Source of the DNA: Anisus vortex
Lineage: Eukaryota > Mollusca > Gastropoda > Planorbidae
DNA length: 64,000 bases
Reading direction: 5' to 3'
Assembly (NCBI GenBank): GCA_949126835.1
Contig: OX421497.1
Span: 27,942,742-28,006,741, forward strand
Position 1 is the first letter of the stretch. Each line of letters starts with the position of its first letter. Positions 12,801 to 27,439 of this stretch are shown piece after piece. A program made the translations under genes and the position numbers. The notes under the pieces were generated by a model, which searched no databases, had not been told where the DNA came from, and worked only from the letters and a program-made list of their open reading frames with translations.

Positions 12801-15800
12801 TTTTATTAATCCCTCGACAGAGTATATCTTTTAAAATACTTTTAATTGTCGGGACACGACTGTTTATTTTTCTTTGTTGACTTAAATTTAATTAGGCATA
12901 AACGCCCCACTCTTGAGACCAGTGTAAACCAGTTTAGGACCAGACGCTAACGCGGAGGAATATGCAATTAGCCTCCGGCGCTACTTCGCGCTCTTTTGAG
13001 GTACTATATAAGATAGACACGCAGAATATTCTTCCTCTTACCGCTTAGGTACATCTGACAGGAGGACGCTACGCCTTGTATACCTATTATCGCCATGTGC
13101 ATTTTTTCACTAACATCGTTTAATTTGCAAGTTATAATAAGGTTTCTTCGTTTATTAAACAGTCAAGGATTTGGTTTTTGAATTAATATTATTGTTGAGA
13201 ACATTTGAATGGTATCAGGACAGGTTAACCAAACTTGGAAAACTGCTGCAGATTATTTATCACTCTCAGAACGAAGTGAGTTCCCGCTGGCCTTTACAAA
13301 TCAAACCCTAGTCAACCGCCAAAAGAATGAAAGCTACAATTTAACATGTGGTCTCGGTCCGGCAAATAGTTTATCAGCATTACAAGAGGTCTAACGTCTG
13401 GAAGTATATTATATTCAAATACTCAAGGTAATAACGTTTTATAATTTTTTCAAGTAGCAAGATTATTATTGGAAAAATCAAGGCGACACGTCACAACAAT
13501 TTAATGAGACTGCCGCGCAAATTTTAGCAAGCACTTTAATAATAAATCATTGTTAATACTGAGGAATCGCCACGGAGAAGTTTGTTGTTTGTGAAGAAGG
13601 AGATACTCTATTTTCTAAACATAAAGGGGGCTTCGTCGAGCTAAATTTTTTACACAAGTTGCTTTACACAACTACGAGGTTAATTTTTTCAAGGCTACAG
13701 TTTTACAACTCATCATTGCTACAATCGAATATTATGCTGGAAGATTTATTTACATGTTGCATCAGATTCTATTTGTTTACAAGTTATCGTTCTGCAATTA
13801 CGAGAATTTCATCATACTATCGTCACAAGGTTTTTCAGCATTCGTACTCAAGTAAATTCCTGAAATAATTTTAACCCTGTATAGCCCAAGGTATAAAATA
13901 ATCATAGTAGTACTATTTTATATTGATATAATTATATTTATATGGTTAGAAAAATATAAAATGGCTTCAATTTTTAATTTTTTTAATTATTTTGACTTTT
14001 ATGTGTATGTGACATATATGTAACACTGGGTCATAACGTGTAAAAAAAAAATTAAATTCCTATTGATTTTTTTCTCACTATAAAAGTTGTAATTGTGCAT
14101 ATTAAACACATTTAGCAATATACAACAAGAAAATTTATTGATATAAAGAAATAGCAATGACAAACTTTGAGAAAAACTGGCAAAATTTATTATTTCTAAT
14201 CATTTACATAGAAAAAAACTTTTTTCATGCATATACCTATTTGTTGTGAAATGACATAAAACAATTTCTACTATGGTTGTAGCACAGTAAAACATTGCAT
14301 TTATTGCAAAGAGTATCAGTGTTGTTCACTTTGCACTGTTTGCATCGTCCCCTTTTATCAACCATCACGGGCCAGTGTGACACTTGGTCGTATTGCACAT
14401 CGCAAGGAGGTGGATTTTCTAGAACTGCACGACGCTTTGGAGAGAACTCATCCAGGAGCCTGTCTGTTGCTTTTCTCTTACTCGATTTCACCTGAATGAG
14501 TGAAGTAGCCAAGATAGCCTGAAATTGCCTTTGTTTAAGAACTTCCTTCGCTGGCACTTCCAACAAGCAACAGTCCCTCTTGTACATCAGCCAGGCATTA
14601 ACACAAGCTATTTTGACAGTGTGCCAGAAAATATAGGTGTACCATCGCTTAGATCGAAAGATCTTTTGCCACAAAGAGAGTCCAGCAAGTCCACACCACC
14701 CATTTTCTCATTGTAGACTTTGACTGTCAATGGTCTGGGAACAAACTGAAATGTCTTGGATACCTTGTTCCACCTTCTTGCTGCATCTGTGGGTGTTGCG
14801 CCTAAATAGGATGATGCCATGTTAACAGCGCAAGTATCGAACCATTTGACAACAACAATGTTTGTGGTTTTTTCAACTCTCTGTTCGTGTGTGCCACGAC
14901 CTTTCTTTTCCATTTCCTTATCACTAGGAAGAGTGCAGCCGAATAATCTGTTCGGACGAACTGTTCCAGCATACAGAATGCCTTTATCACTAAGGTTCTT
15001 TATCAGTGGATACTATTGTCTAATAATTAGGACTGTGTTGTGTAGTGAATTCGGAAATTCTAACACACGTAAGTTGGCTCTTAATTTCTTTTAAAGTAAT
15101 ATTTCTTATTGATCAAGCACAATGGATGCTAATAGAATGTTTACTACTGATGAGTTAGATAGGCTAACGCTGACTCAACTCAAAGAATTGGCTCATGGCC
15201 TAGAGTTAACTGTTACGCAGGTTACCCCTACTCGTACTAAATTACAACAGCAGATCAGGGAGTGCCTAGCAGATAACAACCAACTAATAGTTGATGATGT
15301 TGAAACTAGTCAGATATTGAGCGGGAATGACACTGAAAATGTACGTGTAGAGGAAGATAATGATCAGACATTGCACATGAATGAACAATTAAGATTACAA
15401 ATAGAACTAGCAAAAATTGAGGCTGCTAAGCAAGAAAGAATAGCTGTTCAGCAAAAAGAAATACAATTAGCTGCTCATCAGGAAAGGATAGAATTGGTTA
15501 AAATTGAATTAGCTAGAACAGAAATGCAACAAAGAATCGAAATGGCTAGAATGGAGCTTGAGGGCAGAACACTTAATGCTCGCCCGCCAAATAAAGAAAT
15601 TTCAAACATTGAGCTGGCCAAGTATTTACAGTATGTTCCAAAATTTTCTACCCTCGACCCTGAAGATTTTTTTTTATTGCTGGAAAAAAATGCCAAAGAC
15701 TATGAATTTCCAAAGGATAAAATGGCATTAATTCTTAGATCTGCATTAACTGAAGGAAGGGAAAAGGACGTTGTTTTGGCATTGAGTGAACAAGAAAGCA

Positions 15801-18800
15801 ATGACTATGAGTGTATTAAACAAAAGGTGCTACGTGTTTATGAAGGTAGACCGGAAAAATACCGAAGAGAGTTTAGAGAACTAAGAAAAAGTAGTCAACA
15901 GACCTATGCAGATTTTCTTAGGCAAAAGGAAAAATATCTGCACAGCTGGCTACGCTCCAAGAGAGTAAATAATAATTATGAAGAATTTAAAGAGGTTATT
16001 TTGTTTGAAGAGTTCCTAAACTGCACAAGAACTGATATTAAACTGCACATTGCAGACAGGGAGGTGGCAAAAGCTACGGAAGCAGCCAGATTGGCAGATG
16101 ACTTTGTACTTTTACATCCATATCCTACAAGAGATCTCTGAGAAAACTCACAACAATCACAACTATCTAGAAATAAATCAGAGCAATTCCATAACCTGAA
16201 ATTTCACTCTGACAGGCGAAATAAAACGAACAACTCCAATAACTTTAGGACTGTAAACAATGCAAATGATAGAAATGTGAAACCTATGAAACTTGTATGT
16301 GCCCACTGCAAGAAAGAGGGACATACTAAACAAAACTGTTTTGTACTGAATGGGAAGCCAGCAAAACCAAAACAGGTATTTGCAGCTACTTGTGTTACTC
16401 TAAGTAGAGAGGACATATTTACACCCAAACCGGTATGTGAAACAAATGGCAATAGCGGAAGACAAAATTTAAGAGGAAATGACGAAACCTCTAACATCAA
16501 GCTAAAAGCTAATTGTGTGACAATGAAAGATGGGTATATTCCGATCGGCAAAGCCAAACAGATGGAAGATCCTATGAAAAGTAGTCAGGTAGTGAGAGAG
16601 AGTTCTCCTCACTCATGTGCTGATGGGTCACGCAAGCCCAAGAGACGCACGAGAGCAAGCCACATAAGAGACAAGAAGTCCGGTGGTGAAGCCAAAGAAA
16701 AGGTCGAGTTAGTGCATAACACTGTAACATGTAAACATGAGAATGATTGTAAAATTATATTTACAAACTCTAACCTAAGTCCACAGAAAAACAAGCTAGC
16801 TGATGGAAGTTCGAAGATAAAGGCTGTATAAGTCTCATACCAGTAAAAGTCCACCAGAGAACAACACTCTGAGAGAATTCAGACCGTTCATCCATAAAGG
16901 CTATGTATCCTTGCCAGGAGATGGAAGCTGTCGGAGTAAAGTTCTAATGTTGAGAGACACGGGTGCATCCCAGTCGCTTCTTCTAGAAGGTATATTACCA
17001 CTTTCCAGTGATTCATACACAGGTAGAAAGGTACTCATGAGAGGTGTGGAGATGGGTGAGACAAGCGTGCCACTACACACGATACAGCTAGAAACGGAAC
17101 TGATATCTGGTACTGTGGTTGTCGGAGTACAGCCAGCCCTTCCAATTGACGGTATAGCACTCCTCATTGGAAATGACCTAGCTGGAGGTAAGGTGATATT
17201 GAATAGCTTAAAGAAAGATGCAGTCTTATCATTCTTAGGCTCAGCAAAGGTACAAGACCCCAACTCGTCCAGTGACATCGGTGTGGGCAAAATTAACACT
17301 GCACACTCCACCTAGGCCGTCACTAGGGGCATGAAACAAAGAAAGCAGCAGAAGAAAGCAGAGTCCAGAGAAGCCCAAGCGGAACAGAACTCCAGCTTGC
17401 GAGAGTCAGATATTGGCACTACTCAGTTCGCCAACCTACTCCACGGCACCGCCACTGAGACCAATATCAACATGTCTTCTAGACATCAACTCATCCAGGA
17501 ACAAAAAGATGACGTGAACATTGCCAGGCTTCGTGAGCAAGCTGTCACCGAACCTGAGGCAGAGAAATTAGCAGTGTGCTACTACCTAAAAGTTGGCCTG
17601 CTAATGCGTAAATGGACACCAAGCGACGACCAGATTAACGAAGGTTGGTCCGAAACACACCAAATCATCGTTCCAAACCGTTATCGAAATGATATTCTGC
17701 GTATCGCTCGTGATTTACCTTATGCTGGACACATGGGAGTCTCAAAGACCTATCGTCAGGTTCTCCCCTACTTTTTCTGGCCAGGATTACATAAAGACAT
17801 CGTGACATACTGCAGAAGCTGTCATTTTTGTCAGCTGATAGGCAAGCCTAATCATAAGATACCAGTCGCTCCATTACACCCTATACCCGCATTCGGGGAA
17901 CCCTTCAGTGAAATCCTAATTGACTGTGTCGGTCCACTACCGAAAACCAGATCAGGACACCAGTACCTACTGACCATAATGTGTGCCTCCACAAGATTCC
18001 CTGAAGCAATTCCTCTACGGAACATCACCGCGAGAAAGGTCATTGACGCACTCGTCGAGTTCTTTACAAGATACGGGCTACCTCGGTCTATACAGTCAGA
18101 CCAGGGAACGAACTTCACGTCGAAACTGTTTAAGCAAATTATCAGTAGTCTTGGTGTTGAACATCGAAAAGCAACCGCCTACCACCCAGAGTCGCAAGGC
18201 GCTCTCGAAAGGTTCCACCAAACGCTAAAAACAATGCTGCGTACGTACTGCACAGAGAATGAGAAAGACTGGAATACCGGTGTGCCTCTTTTGCTATTCG
18301 CTGCACGAGAAGCCGTACAGGATTCACTAGGCTTTAGTGCATTTGAACTAATATTCGGACACACGGTAAGGGGTCCACTCAAATTGTTGCAGGAATCTTT
18401 GTTAAAACAAAATGAGCAAACTGACCTGCTCACCTATGTCTTACAATTTTAAAATAGATTATATGATGCCTATGAGGTATCAAAAAGGCATTTACAAAAG
18501 GCACAGAGCCAAATGAAAACCTGGTATGATAGGAAATCTAGGGACATAATTTTTCAACCAGGGGAAAAAGTTTTGGTTTTCTTACCTATTCCCGGTCAAC
18601 CCCTTAGTGCTAACTTCACTGGTCCATATGCCATGGACTCGAGACTTGGGGAGGTAAATTATTTAATTAGAACACCTGACCGCCGGAAAACCAAGCGATT
18701 GGTACATGTAAACATGTTAAAACAGTACCATAGTAGAGAAACTGAAAAGCTAAAATGCACTAATGTATTGCCAATGGCACCAGTTGCACAGGTCAAGGGA

Positions 18801-21800
18801 GAGAATTCCTTAATGGTTAGTAACTTAGCCGAGAGCGAGTTTCAAACATACCAGACCACCGCGGTAGATAATGAATTTGACGAGAGCAAACATAAAGCAT
18901 ATTCTACTACGCGAAATTTCAGAATTACATTAGATAACTTATCAGATGATCAAAATGATCAAATATGTTCTTCGCTTAGTGTTTTCTCTAACATTCTCAG
19001 CAATGCACCGTATATGGCACAACTCATTGAACAGTGTATTTCGGCATTCCAAACACTTAAAACCACTACTTCTAGTACACCAGTATTGGGTACAAACAAT
19101 GGTGATGAACAAAACAGAAATCATAATTGGGTCTATTTGCACAGTAAATAAGGCATTAGTGACAATAATACCGCGATAAGGACTTGTACTTATACCGGAA
19201 CGGGTCTAGTTTCCCTAGGGAGGTGTATTCTAATGATAACCCAATTTTGTTCGCTAAGCCAACTGTGAATGCCTTCTTGATATGATTTTTATTCTATTTT
19301 ATTGTGTTTTCCCCAAAACCCCACGTATATAATGCAATTTATTGAGATGTACTTTTATACACTGCACAATTATACTTTGCTAATGTACAAGAGAAAAGTA
19401 TCATAACAATTTGCAACACAAAAACTAACACGCATTAATTCAATGAGTAATGTACATTTTTAATTGCATTGATTATTTTTATTTTTATTTTTTCCCTTAT
19501 GGCGTTTAATATGTTTGTCTGTATTGTCTGTACTTATGACAACTGACAACTATGACTACTGTGAGGTGTTTTCTTTCGGTAAGTGATAAAAAAACAAAAC
19601 ATGGTGAGTTAATCAACAATACTAAAACTTGATAGGTTTATATTTTGTTGGGTAAAAACTCAAAAAGGTCAACGTTTACACAATGGCACTAATACTAATA
19701 TAAATAGTAAAGAAACGTCTTGCACAAACGTCTTACTAAAAAGGTTCAATGTATACCCTTAAAAATTAAAGAAGAGGTAATTTGTACTAAAAATGGTCAA
19801 TGCGTACACATCTTTAGAAAAATAATAGAGCATCCTTGAACTTAAAAACCTTTAAATCAAAAGAACTTACAATTTTAACATAAAATTTTAAAAGAGAGTG
19901 ATAATGGTAATGTGCTTGAGGAGTAAAATCTAAAAAACATGTTTAAAACTTTAAACTTGAACTTTAAACGGGTAGCGGTTTAAATTGGTTGCACTTACTA
20001 AAATAAATGGAAAATACTCTTTTCTTGTAAAAAGGTAATTAAAAATTAAGTCAAATGTTTTGTAAATAAAGTGATGAATGCTATGACTACACTTCTAAAT
20101 AAAAGTTAAGCATTAAATTAAAAATCTTGTAAGCAATAGAAAAACTTAATAACTGGATTTTTAACATGAAATGAAAGCTAAGATTTAGTTACAGAGGTAA
20201 ATACTCTGAAAGCATCAAGTCAAAGGTTATACTCTTAAGAAATTTTACTCTTAAAAGGTAAAGGTTAAGTTAAAATAACATTTAACTAACTACGGTCACT
20301 GTGTTTTTTTCTTGAAAAAAATGAAGGTTAAATGAGCTGTACATTTAACTAGAGTTGTTGAATAAACGTCTCTACTGGCACTGGTATTTTAGGGATAACT
20401 AATTCCGTTGTAAATAAAACCACTAAACTTGTACTATAAAGAGCGAATAGCTAACGTCTTGCTTGGTTAAAAATAACTATTAATGTTAAATAAATGATTA
20501 TTGACGTAAACTGATTCAGTATTAATATTACGGTTACAATCATTTATAACGATCAATAAATCTATGGGTTAGAATAAAACATTAATATTAGAGATAAACT
20601 CTCACACTACATCATTCATTCTTTAAAAATATCTATAAATAAGATATATAAGATAAAAAGAACTAAAATATTATTAAAATATTTGGAATATTATTTAAAA
20701 AATTTTGTTTGTCATTTTTAAAAAGTTGAGTAACCTCATGTAGGTAAAGTTAATACTTAGGCTGGGTAAAAATCTATGACTAGTTATTGTTTTATATCTG
20801 TAACAAAGCATTACTAAATAACATGGTTGTTAAGGAATAGAAAAATGGTAAAACAAACTAAGGAATCACGTATGAACTTAGGTGGTAACTAAGGTTGATA
20901 TAAGTAACTTATGGATAAGGTAACATACAACATCCTAGTTAACAACACATCAGTATATACTCGTTATACGAATCAGTAGAATTAACGAAAGAAGACATCA
21001 CTCTTTCGTGGACTGACGTATATGTGTTCTTGTTCTTGATTGTTTTTACTTTACTTTGTGTGCCTAATGAGCACTTACTTTGTTCCTTTTTGTTATATAA
21101 AACTTGTACTGTTTGTGCCTAATGTGCACTAATTTTTATTGTTAAATGTGCCTAATGCGCACTTAAATTGTTCTATTACTTAAACTGTTTTTGGACATCT
21201 ATATTGAAAGTCGTACTATTATTGTTAGGAAACGTGATGGCTAAAAGAAAATTCCCCATCACAGATGACAAATTTTCTTTTCTCTTTGTGGAAGGGAGGT
21301 GTTAGGTTACAGTGCATACATAGTTTAAAACACCCTTTTATTAATCCCTCGACAGAGTTTATCTTTTAAAATACTTTTAATTGTCGGGACACGACTGTTT
21401 ATTTTTCTTTGTTGACTTAAATTTAATTAGGCTATAAACGCCCCACTCTTGAGACCAGTGTAAACCAGTTTAGGACCAGACGCTAACGCGGAGGAATATG
21501 CAATTAGCCTCCGGCGCTACTTCGCGCTCTTTTGAGGTACTATATAAGATAGACACGCAGAATATTCTTTCTCTTACCGCTTAGGTACCTCTGACAGAAG
21601 GACGCTACGCCTTGTATACCTATTATCGCCATGTGCATTTTTTCACTAACATCGTTTGATTTGCAAGTTATAATAAGGTTTCTTCGTTTATTAAACTGTC
21701 AAGCAGTTGGTTTTTGAATTAATATTATTGTTGAGAACATTTGAATGGTATCAGGAGAGGTTAACCAAACTTGGAAAACTGCTGCAGATTATTTATCACT

Positions 21801-24800
21801 CTCAAAACGAAGTGAGTTCCCGCTGGCCTTTAAAAATCAAACCCTAGTCAACCGCCAAAAGAATTGGAGTGAAAGCTACAATTTAACAATGTCGTTGCGC
21901 TTTAACGACCCCATTGTTAATTTATAGTCTATAGCATAGGTTCTCAACCTTTTTTGGCTCACCGCCCCCTTTTACAATTTTTTTCCGCTCACCGCCCCCG
22001 CTCCATTTTCTTTTAGCGCCCACCCCCCCCCCCTTTCCGCCCGTCTGGACTATAGTTTCCGCAATTTGTTTAGGCGGACTTTTTGTGTGCTTAACTATCT
22101 TTAAAAAACTGAAAAGAAATCAAAAGTAATCGATAAAAAAATTGCCTAATCAAAAGGTTTATCGTTAAAATAAATCAATATTAATATGAGTCGTTTGCTA
22201 GGTGTGTTGCTGGCACTGATTGTTAGCAATTTGTCTATTTTTGTTTCAATATCGGTTGCAAAAGCCTTAGGTCTAATAATCAGTGATATTTGTTATATTA
22301 CAAAACAGAACTTGCTCGGAATCACTATTGAATCAAATGTGGAAACATTTTTTTAATTAAAGGGAGATAATTAGCTCGTTTTATTTGAGCTAATATTTAT
22401 ATTTGTTTTCTTTTATAAAAAATAAATGGTTTACAATTTATAACTTTGAAATGATCAAACTGTAAAAAAGTATTTGAAAATTATATAAATATTATATGAC
22501 TAAAGAACTTTTTATGTATACTTTTAAGCATTACAATAACTACCCAGTTTGTATGATTACAACTTATCTATACCACTTAATTTTATTATAGAAATATCCG
22601 AGGGTTTCAAACTCATTAAGGACATCTCGGTAAAACACATCATCATATCATCAATATTAGCAGATGTTAGAGCGACAGTGATCGGTCAGCAGGGTTGACA
22701 GTCCGGTGAACCAACCACAGGACCAACCAGCCGCACACCATATTTGCTAAATACTGACCCCTACTTCATCGATAAGTCATTGCGATTCATATTTCTTATT
22801 AATATAATAATATGTAGGCATACTGTTGGGGGATATCGATGGAGATATCAGATATTTAGCAGCAACTGCGTTTACATCACATTCATCCAAAAACTAATCG
22901 ATTCAAATAGCTGAGGTGTTCAAATTATATCAGGTACGTTTATACCGCCCACTTGCCCTTCACCGCCCCCCAATCGCCCCCGGAAATGTCATCGCCCCCC
23001 TAAAGCTTCTCACCGCCCCCCTGGGGGGGGGGGGGGCGATATCGCCCCCGTTGAAAACCTATGGTCTATAGTCTATTGTATGGCGACTGTAGCCCTCACG
23101 ATTCAGCGTACACACAATTTTTTTATTTTTGACTTGTTGCCATTTATATTTCAATAGATTTTAGATTTCTTTGTTTCGGTCATGAAGTATTCTATTTTTA
23201 TATTGGCCTTGAAGGTGTTTTAATTCTAGGTGAATTTTAGAGATATCCCTTTTCCCCAACCTACTCTAGCAGCGGGTATATAAAGGCCAGACTATTTACG
23301 GGTTGCTAGTTTTTTAGTAGTCCTATGAGTTGTATAGCTTCTATCATAGTGCTGTTTTGTTGTTGTGATCTTTATTTGTGATTGTATTACTTTAACAAGG
23401 TCCTGCACATTTGTGTATTTCTTTACTACACTTATTTGTGACTAAGGATTGTAAGGTAGATTCTGTATTATATTTTATGTATTTATTTTGAACTTTGTAA
23501 TTGTAAAAATTACTTTTAAGTTATTAAACTGTTATTGTTATGGTATCTTAATACCTCGCCTTCCTTCGTACCTTTTCTGTTCAGTTTTTATTTGTTGATC
23601 ATTTGAGATATCGCATTTTTTTTAGATTTTTGTTTCTAAAAGATACTACTCTTTTCTATATTGCGTTGTTAATTAACGAGCCAAGACAACCAGTAAATTT
23701 TACTAAATAAATTCGTAATAATATAAAGATGCAAATCTAGAGTGTTTGAACTTTAGATTGAAAGACGCTAGACATCTATTTCAAACTGTACATTTTTATG
23801 TGCTTAGAATAACAGAAAATATGGTTAGGAAAAGAAACAGCTGTAAGTGTTAGAGGATTTTTACTGTACTGTTCAAACAGTCCCAGAAATCGTAATCATG
23901 AACTTCATGGAGTCTCAAAGATACTCGGAGAAAAATGTTAAGGGAAAAAAACAACAGCCGCAGTATAGAGAGGCTGTGCCCCTTTGACTACCTGTTCATT
24001 TCCAGTAAAATTTTACATTTTACTGCAATTTCTTACTTGTACAATTCGTCTTCATTCATGTAACAAAACCATTTATCAGGAATTGCTTTAGGATCTGTCC
24101 CTCCGGGCAAACGTCTCCACTTTAAGCACCTGTCACACTGAACCCAGTTCCAGTCAGGTTCATTAGGCCTACTGTTTAAACATACATTAGTAACATTAAT
24201 CTACTGACATATCGTACATTAATATTATATGTTTTGGTAACAATTATCAATAGTTTGATAAAAGAAATTCGGTCATAAGTCTGATTTAAACAAATATTAA
24301 ACACTGTCCTAATAACAATATTTAAATGTTTTTGCAAAATATAAAAATTTAGATCCTTCATTATCTCATTGTATTTTTTCTTGAAAGAATATTTATTACA
24401 ATTTAATGCATCTAATACAACTCATTATTGTTTTACTATTTGATCTATTAATATATTTTTTTCTAGACTTCAAAAACAAAAACAACACAAAACATAAAAA
24501 AACAAACATAGCGTCATTATTAAGTTATAAAGGTCATTCGGTTACTTTTAAATTTTAATAATATTATATTATAACATAATATGTCATTCATTATGTTAAA
24601 GAATATAAACTACCTACATTTCATCATTAGAGTTAGAACCCTGAATTTCATTCCAGTAATCGTTCAGCTTACGAGCCAAAGCATTTTCAACATGTCTGAT
24701 AAAAAAAAAATACAAATATTTGAAATCTGTTCAATTCTTAAACGTAATTAAGAAAGCTGAAAGATTTAAAAATCAATGTTAAATAATTTCTCTTTGTTTT

Positions 24801-25255
24801 TTGAGTCCGATGACAAGAGATATATCACTCTATTTTAACAAAATTTGTTTCTTCTAACGCTTCAGACATTTCTTCAACCAAAAGCAATCATTGATATCAT
24901 ATAAAGAAAACTGATGACAAGGACAAGTTATTATTAACTATTCTGTCCAAAGTCATGCTTAGGCCTATATTAAACACCATTCAGTTCAGCTCAGATCACT
25001 GTCGAAGGATTTTTTAGCTGTGTCAGAAAAACCAAAACTGACTGATGATCTTCTTTAGGTAAACATTGGAAGCTTGTATGGTTATCTAGTCCAATGGAGT
25101 CAAGAGTTTTCATGAAATGGTATTAAAGTGGCTAATTATCTTTAACAGTCCGTCCTTATAAAAATGATACTAAATCTGCTGTTAATAGTGTAAATGAATA
25201 GCCTACATCATATCATATCATATCATATATATATATAAATCTCAAAAGGAATATG

Positions 25256-25344
<89 letters not shown>

Positions 25345-27408
25345 AACTGGCTGGCTGGCTGGCTGGGTATGTACATACCGCATAATCTTTTTAAATACTG
25401 GACATAAAAACGTGAAATTTGCTACAAATATTCTTTGCGTTACGGCGGTGAACACTGTCAAGGATTAAAAAAAATTAAAATGACCGCAGTGGTCAGTTTG
25501 GTCAAAATACGCGAATAAAACGACATATTTTGGGTTCATGTTGAATTTGCCGTTCCAACTTTTTATAGTTTTTCGATCGATCGCGCTAAGAAAATAAAAA
25601 AAAAGGATGGCGTTGAGATTGTTTTCAGGATGACGTCATCAAAGTTTGCGCAGGGATAGCTGGCTGTCTTTTTTTTTATGGCGTCATCGAGTTTTGCGTA
25701 TTCATTTTAATTAAATTCGCTTCAACGTTTGCTAATGTACTTTATGAATGAATAGAACAAAATATATTCACGTTTTAATTTGCGTCGTAATTTATAGCGG
25801 GATATTTTTAAATTGTTATAATGGGTAATGATTAATGGTTTTAATGGGTATCTTACGTTGTATCTGGCAAATACAAAATTCCATCACGTTTTTATTCGTG
25901 TTGCATATGTCCACAGAATAGGTATAAAACAGAATACGCAATCGCATTTTATTTCTGTTTTGGGCAGTAATACCGACGCCATACTAAGCCTATTTAAACG
26001 CAGTGGTCCTGGTTACACTCTATATTTATGCTTATTTAGCCTACAACGTCCTTTTCTTCAAATCTACAAGTTCGAACACCCAAAGTTAATATTTCAGGCA
26101 AAATGTGCATAAACGGTTGTGTAATAAACTACAACAATGATGCGAAAACGACTGATTATCGTAAAAAAGAGCATGTCAAACTGCATGGCTTTCCTGACTC
26201 CATAAAGGATAAACAACAGCATAAACAACCTCATATTAACTCATTATGAATTATATGCCTATTTCCCTTCATAATTTTAAAAGTTTATTTTGGTTTAAAA
26301 AGTATATATATTTATGTACCGGTAGCCGCAGCAATTTAGTTACCGGTACCGAGCTACGTCTAAGCCATTTTTTTTTCTAATCAGTACCGGGTAATAAATA
26401 TTTTTACATCATATTGGCCTAATCATATAATGTTCAAAAGAAAATGGGTAATTAAGTCAAATTTATATAAAAGTAAGCCTATAATGAAAGATAATGTAGG
26501 CCCTATATATATTGTATATATTTATGGCAGACGTAGATATCATTTCTCATTTTACTATATTAGCGTCTCTAGCGACCGCTGCATTGCGGAAAATGGTAAC
26601 TTTTAGTGAGTGCGTATATAGGGATTGTGCATTCTGTTCTATACCTATTCTGTGTATACGTCTTATAAACTTTGTAGCGGGAATTTTTTCAATTGCCAGG
26701 CAATGTTTAAATTGCCGAGCTCAACGTTTTAAAGTTTTAATTTGTATCGTATACGTCTTATAAACTATGTAGCGGGAAATTTTTATATTGCCGGGCAATG
26801 TTTAAATTTGCCGGACCAACTTTTTAAAGTTTTAATTCATGTCGTATACGTTGAATAAACTATGATTCATATCGGTTTCAGTTGTTATTGTTTTTCCTGT
26901 TGAATTTAAAATTTAATTCTAAGTTTGCTTCCAAAGCAACAATAAATAAATAGCAAATAACACCAACAAAAACAAAAAAAAATAAAAAAAAAAAAACAAA
27001 TATTGCTCTACGACTAATGTTGTAGCAAAAAAATATATAAAACAATCATTTTCGAATTAACAGTACTTTTTAAAAGACATGTGAGTTCTGTTTTACAGAA
27101 AGAGTTTAATTACCAAATAAACTCACAGAATTCGATTATAGTGGTCATACTTTGAACAAGAAATAAAAAAAAATTATTATTATTTGTTTTTTTCTTTTTA
27201 GTTGTATATTGAATTGGTGTATAATAAAGTGTGCAAAACAAAAATAAATTTAAAAAATACTGACCACAAAAAAAAACATACTACTTTATGTATGTTGCAA
27301 AAACAAAACTAAAAAACTATAATGTGTCAAGCATATTCTAAAAAAAAGCCCGTTCGAAGAATCGGGCACATAACGGCTTGTATATATATAAATCTCAAAA
27401 GGAATATG

Positions 27409-27439
<31 letters not shown>

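Larger units (their letters stand above)
12765..21888 (+). mobile_element. Ty3/gypsy LTR retrotransposon 1, INT-before-RT type, defective
   Basis: Both LTRs (12765-13346 and 21300-21888) begin TGTTAG and end TTTAACA. The flanks share a 4 bp duplication, ATGT (12761-12764 and 21889-21892). Internal order is leader with an antisense piggyBac insert, gag, protease, integrase, then a residual RT/RNase H tail, followed by 2.1 kb of AT-rich noncoding DNA and a polypurine tract. Gag and pol each carry isolated in-frame stops, and the RT core is missing, so it is not autonomous. It sits in sense-opposite orientation within the 13.5 kb intron between the CW exon and the linker exons. Confidence 0.92.

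Noticed and set aside
25253..25468. Frames with WLAG or PASQ repeats on either strand
   Set aside because: They are translations of the (GGCT)n microsatellite; no start context, homology or conservation.
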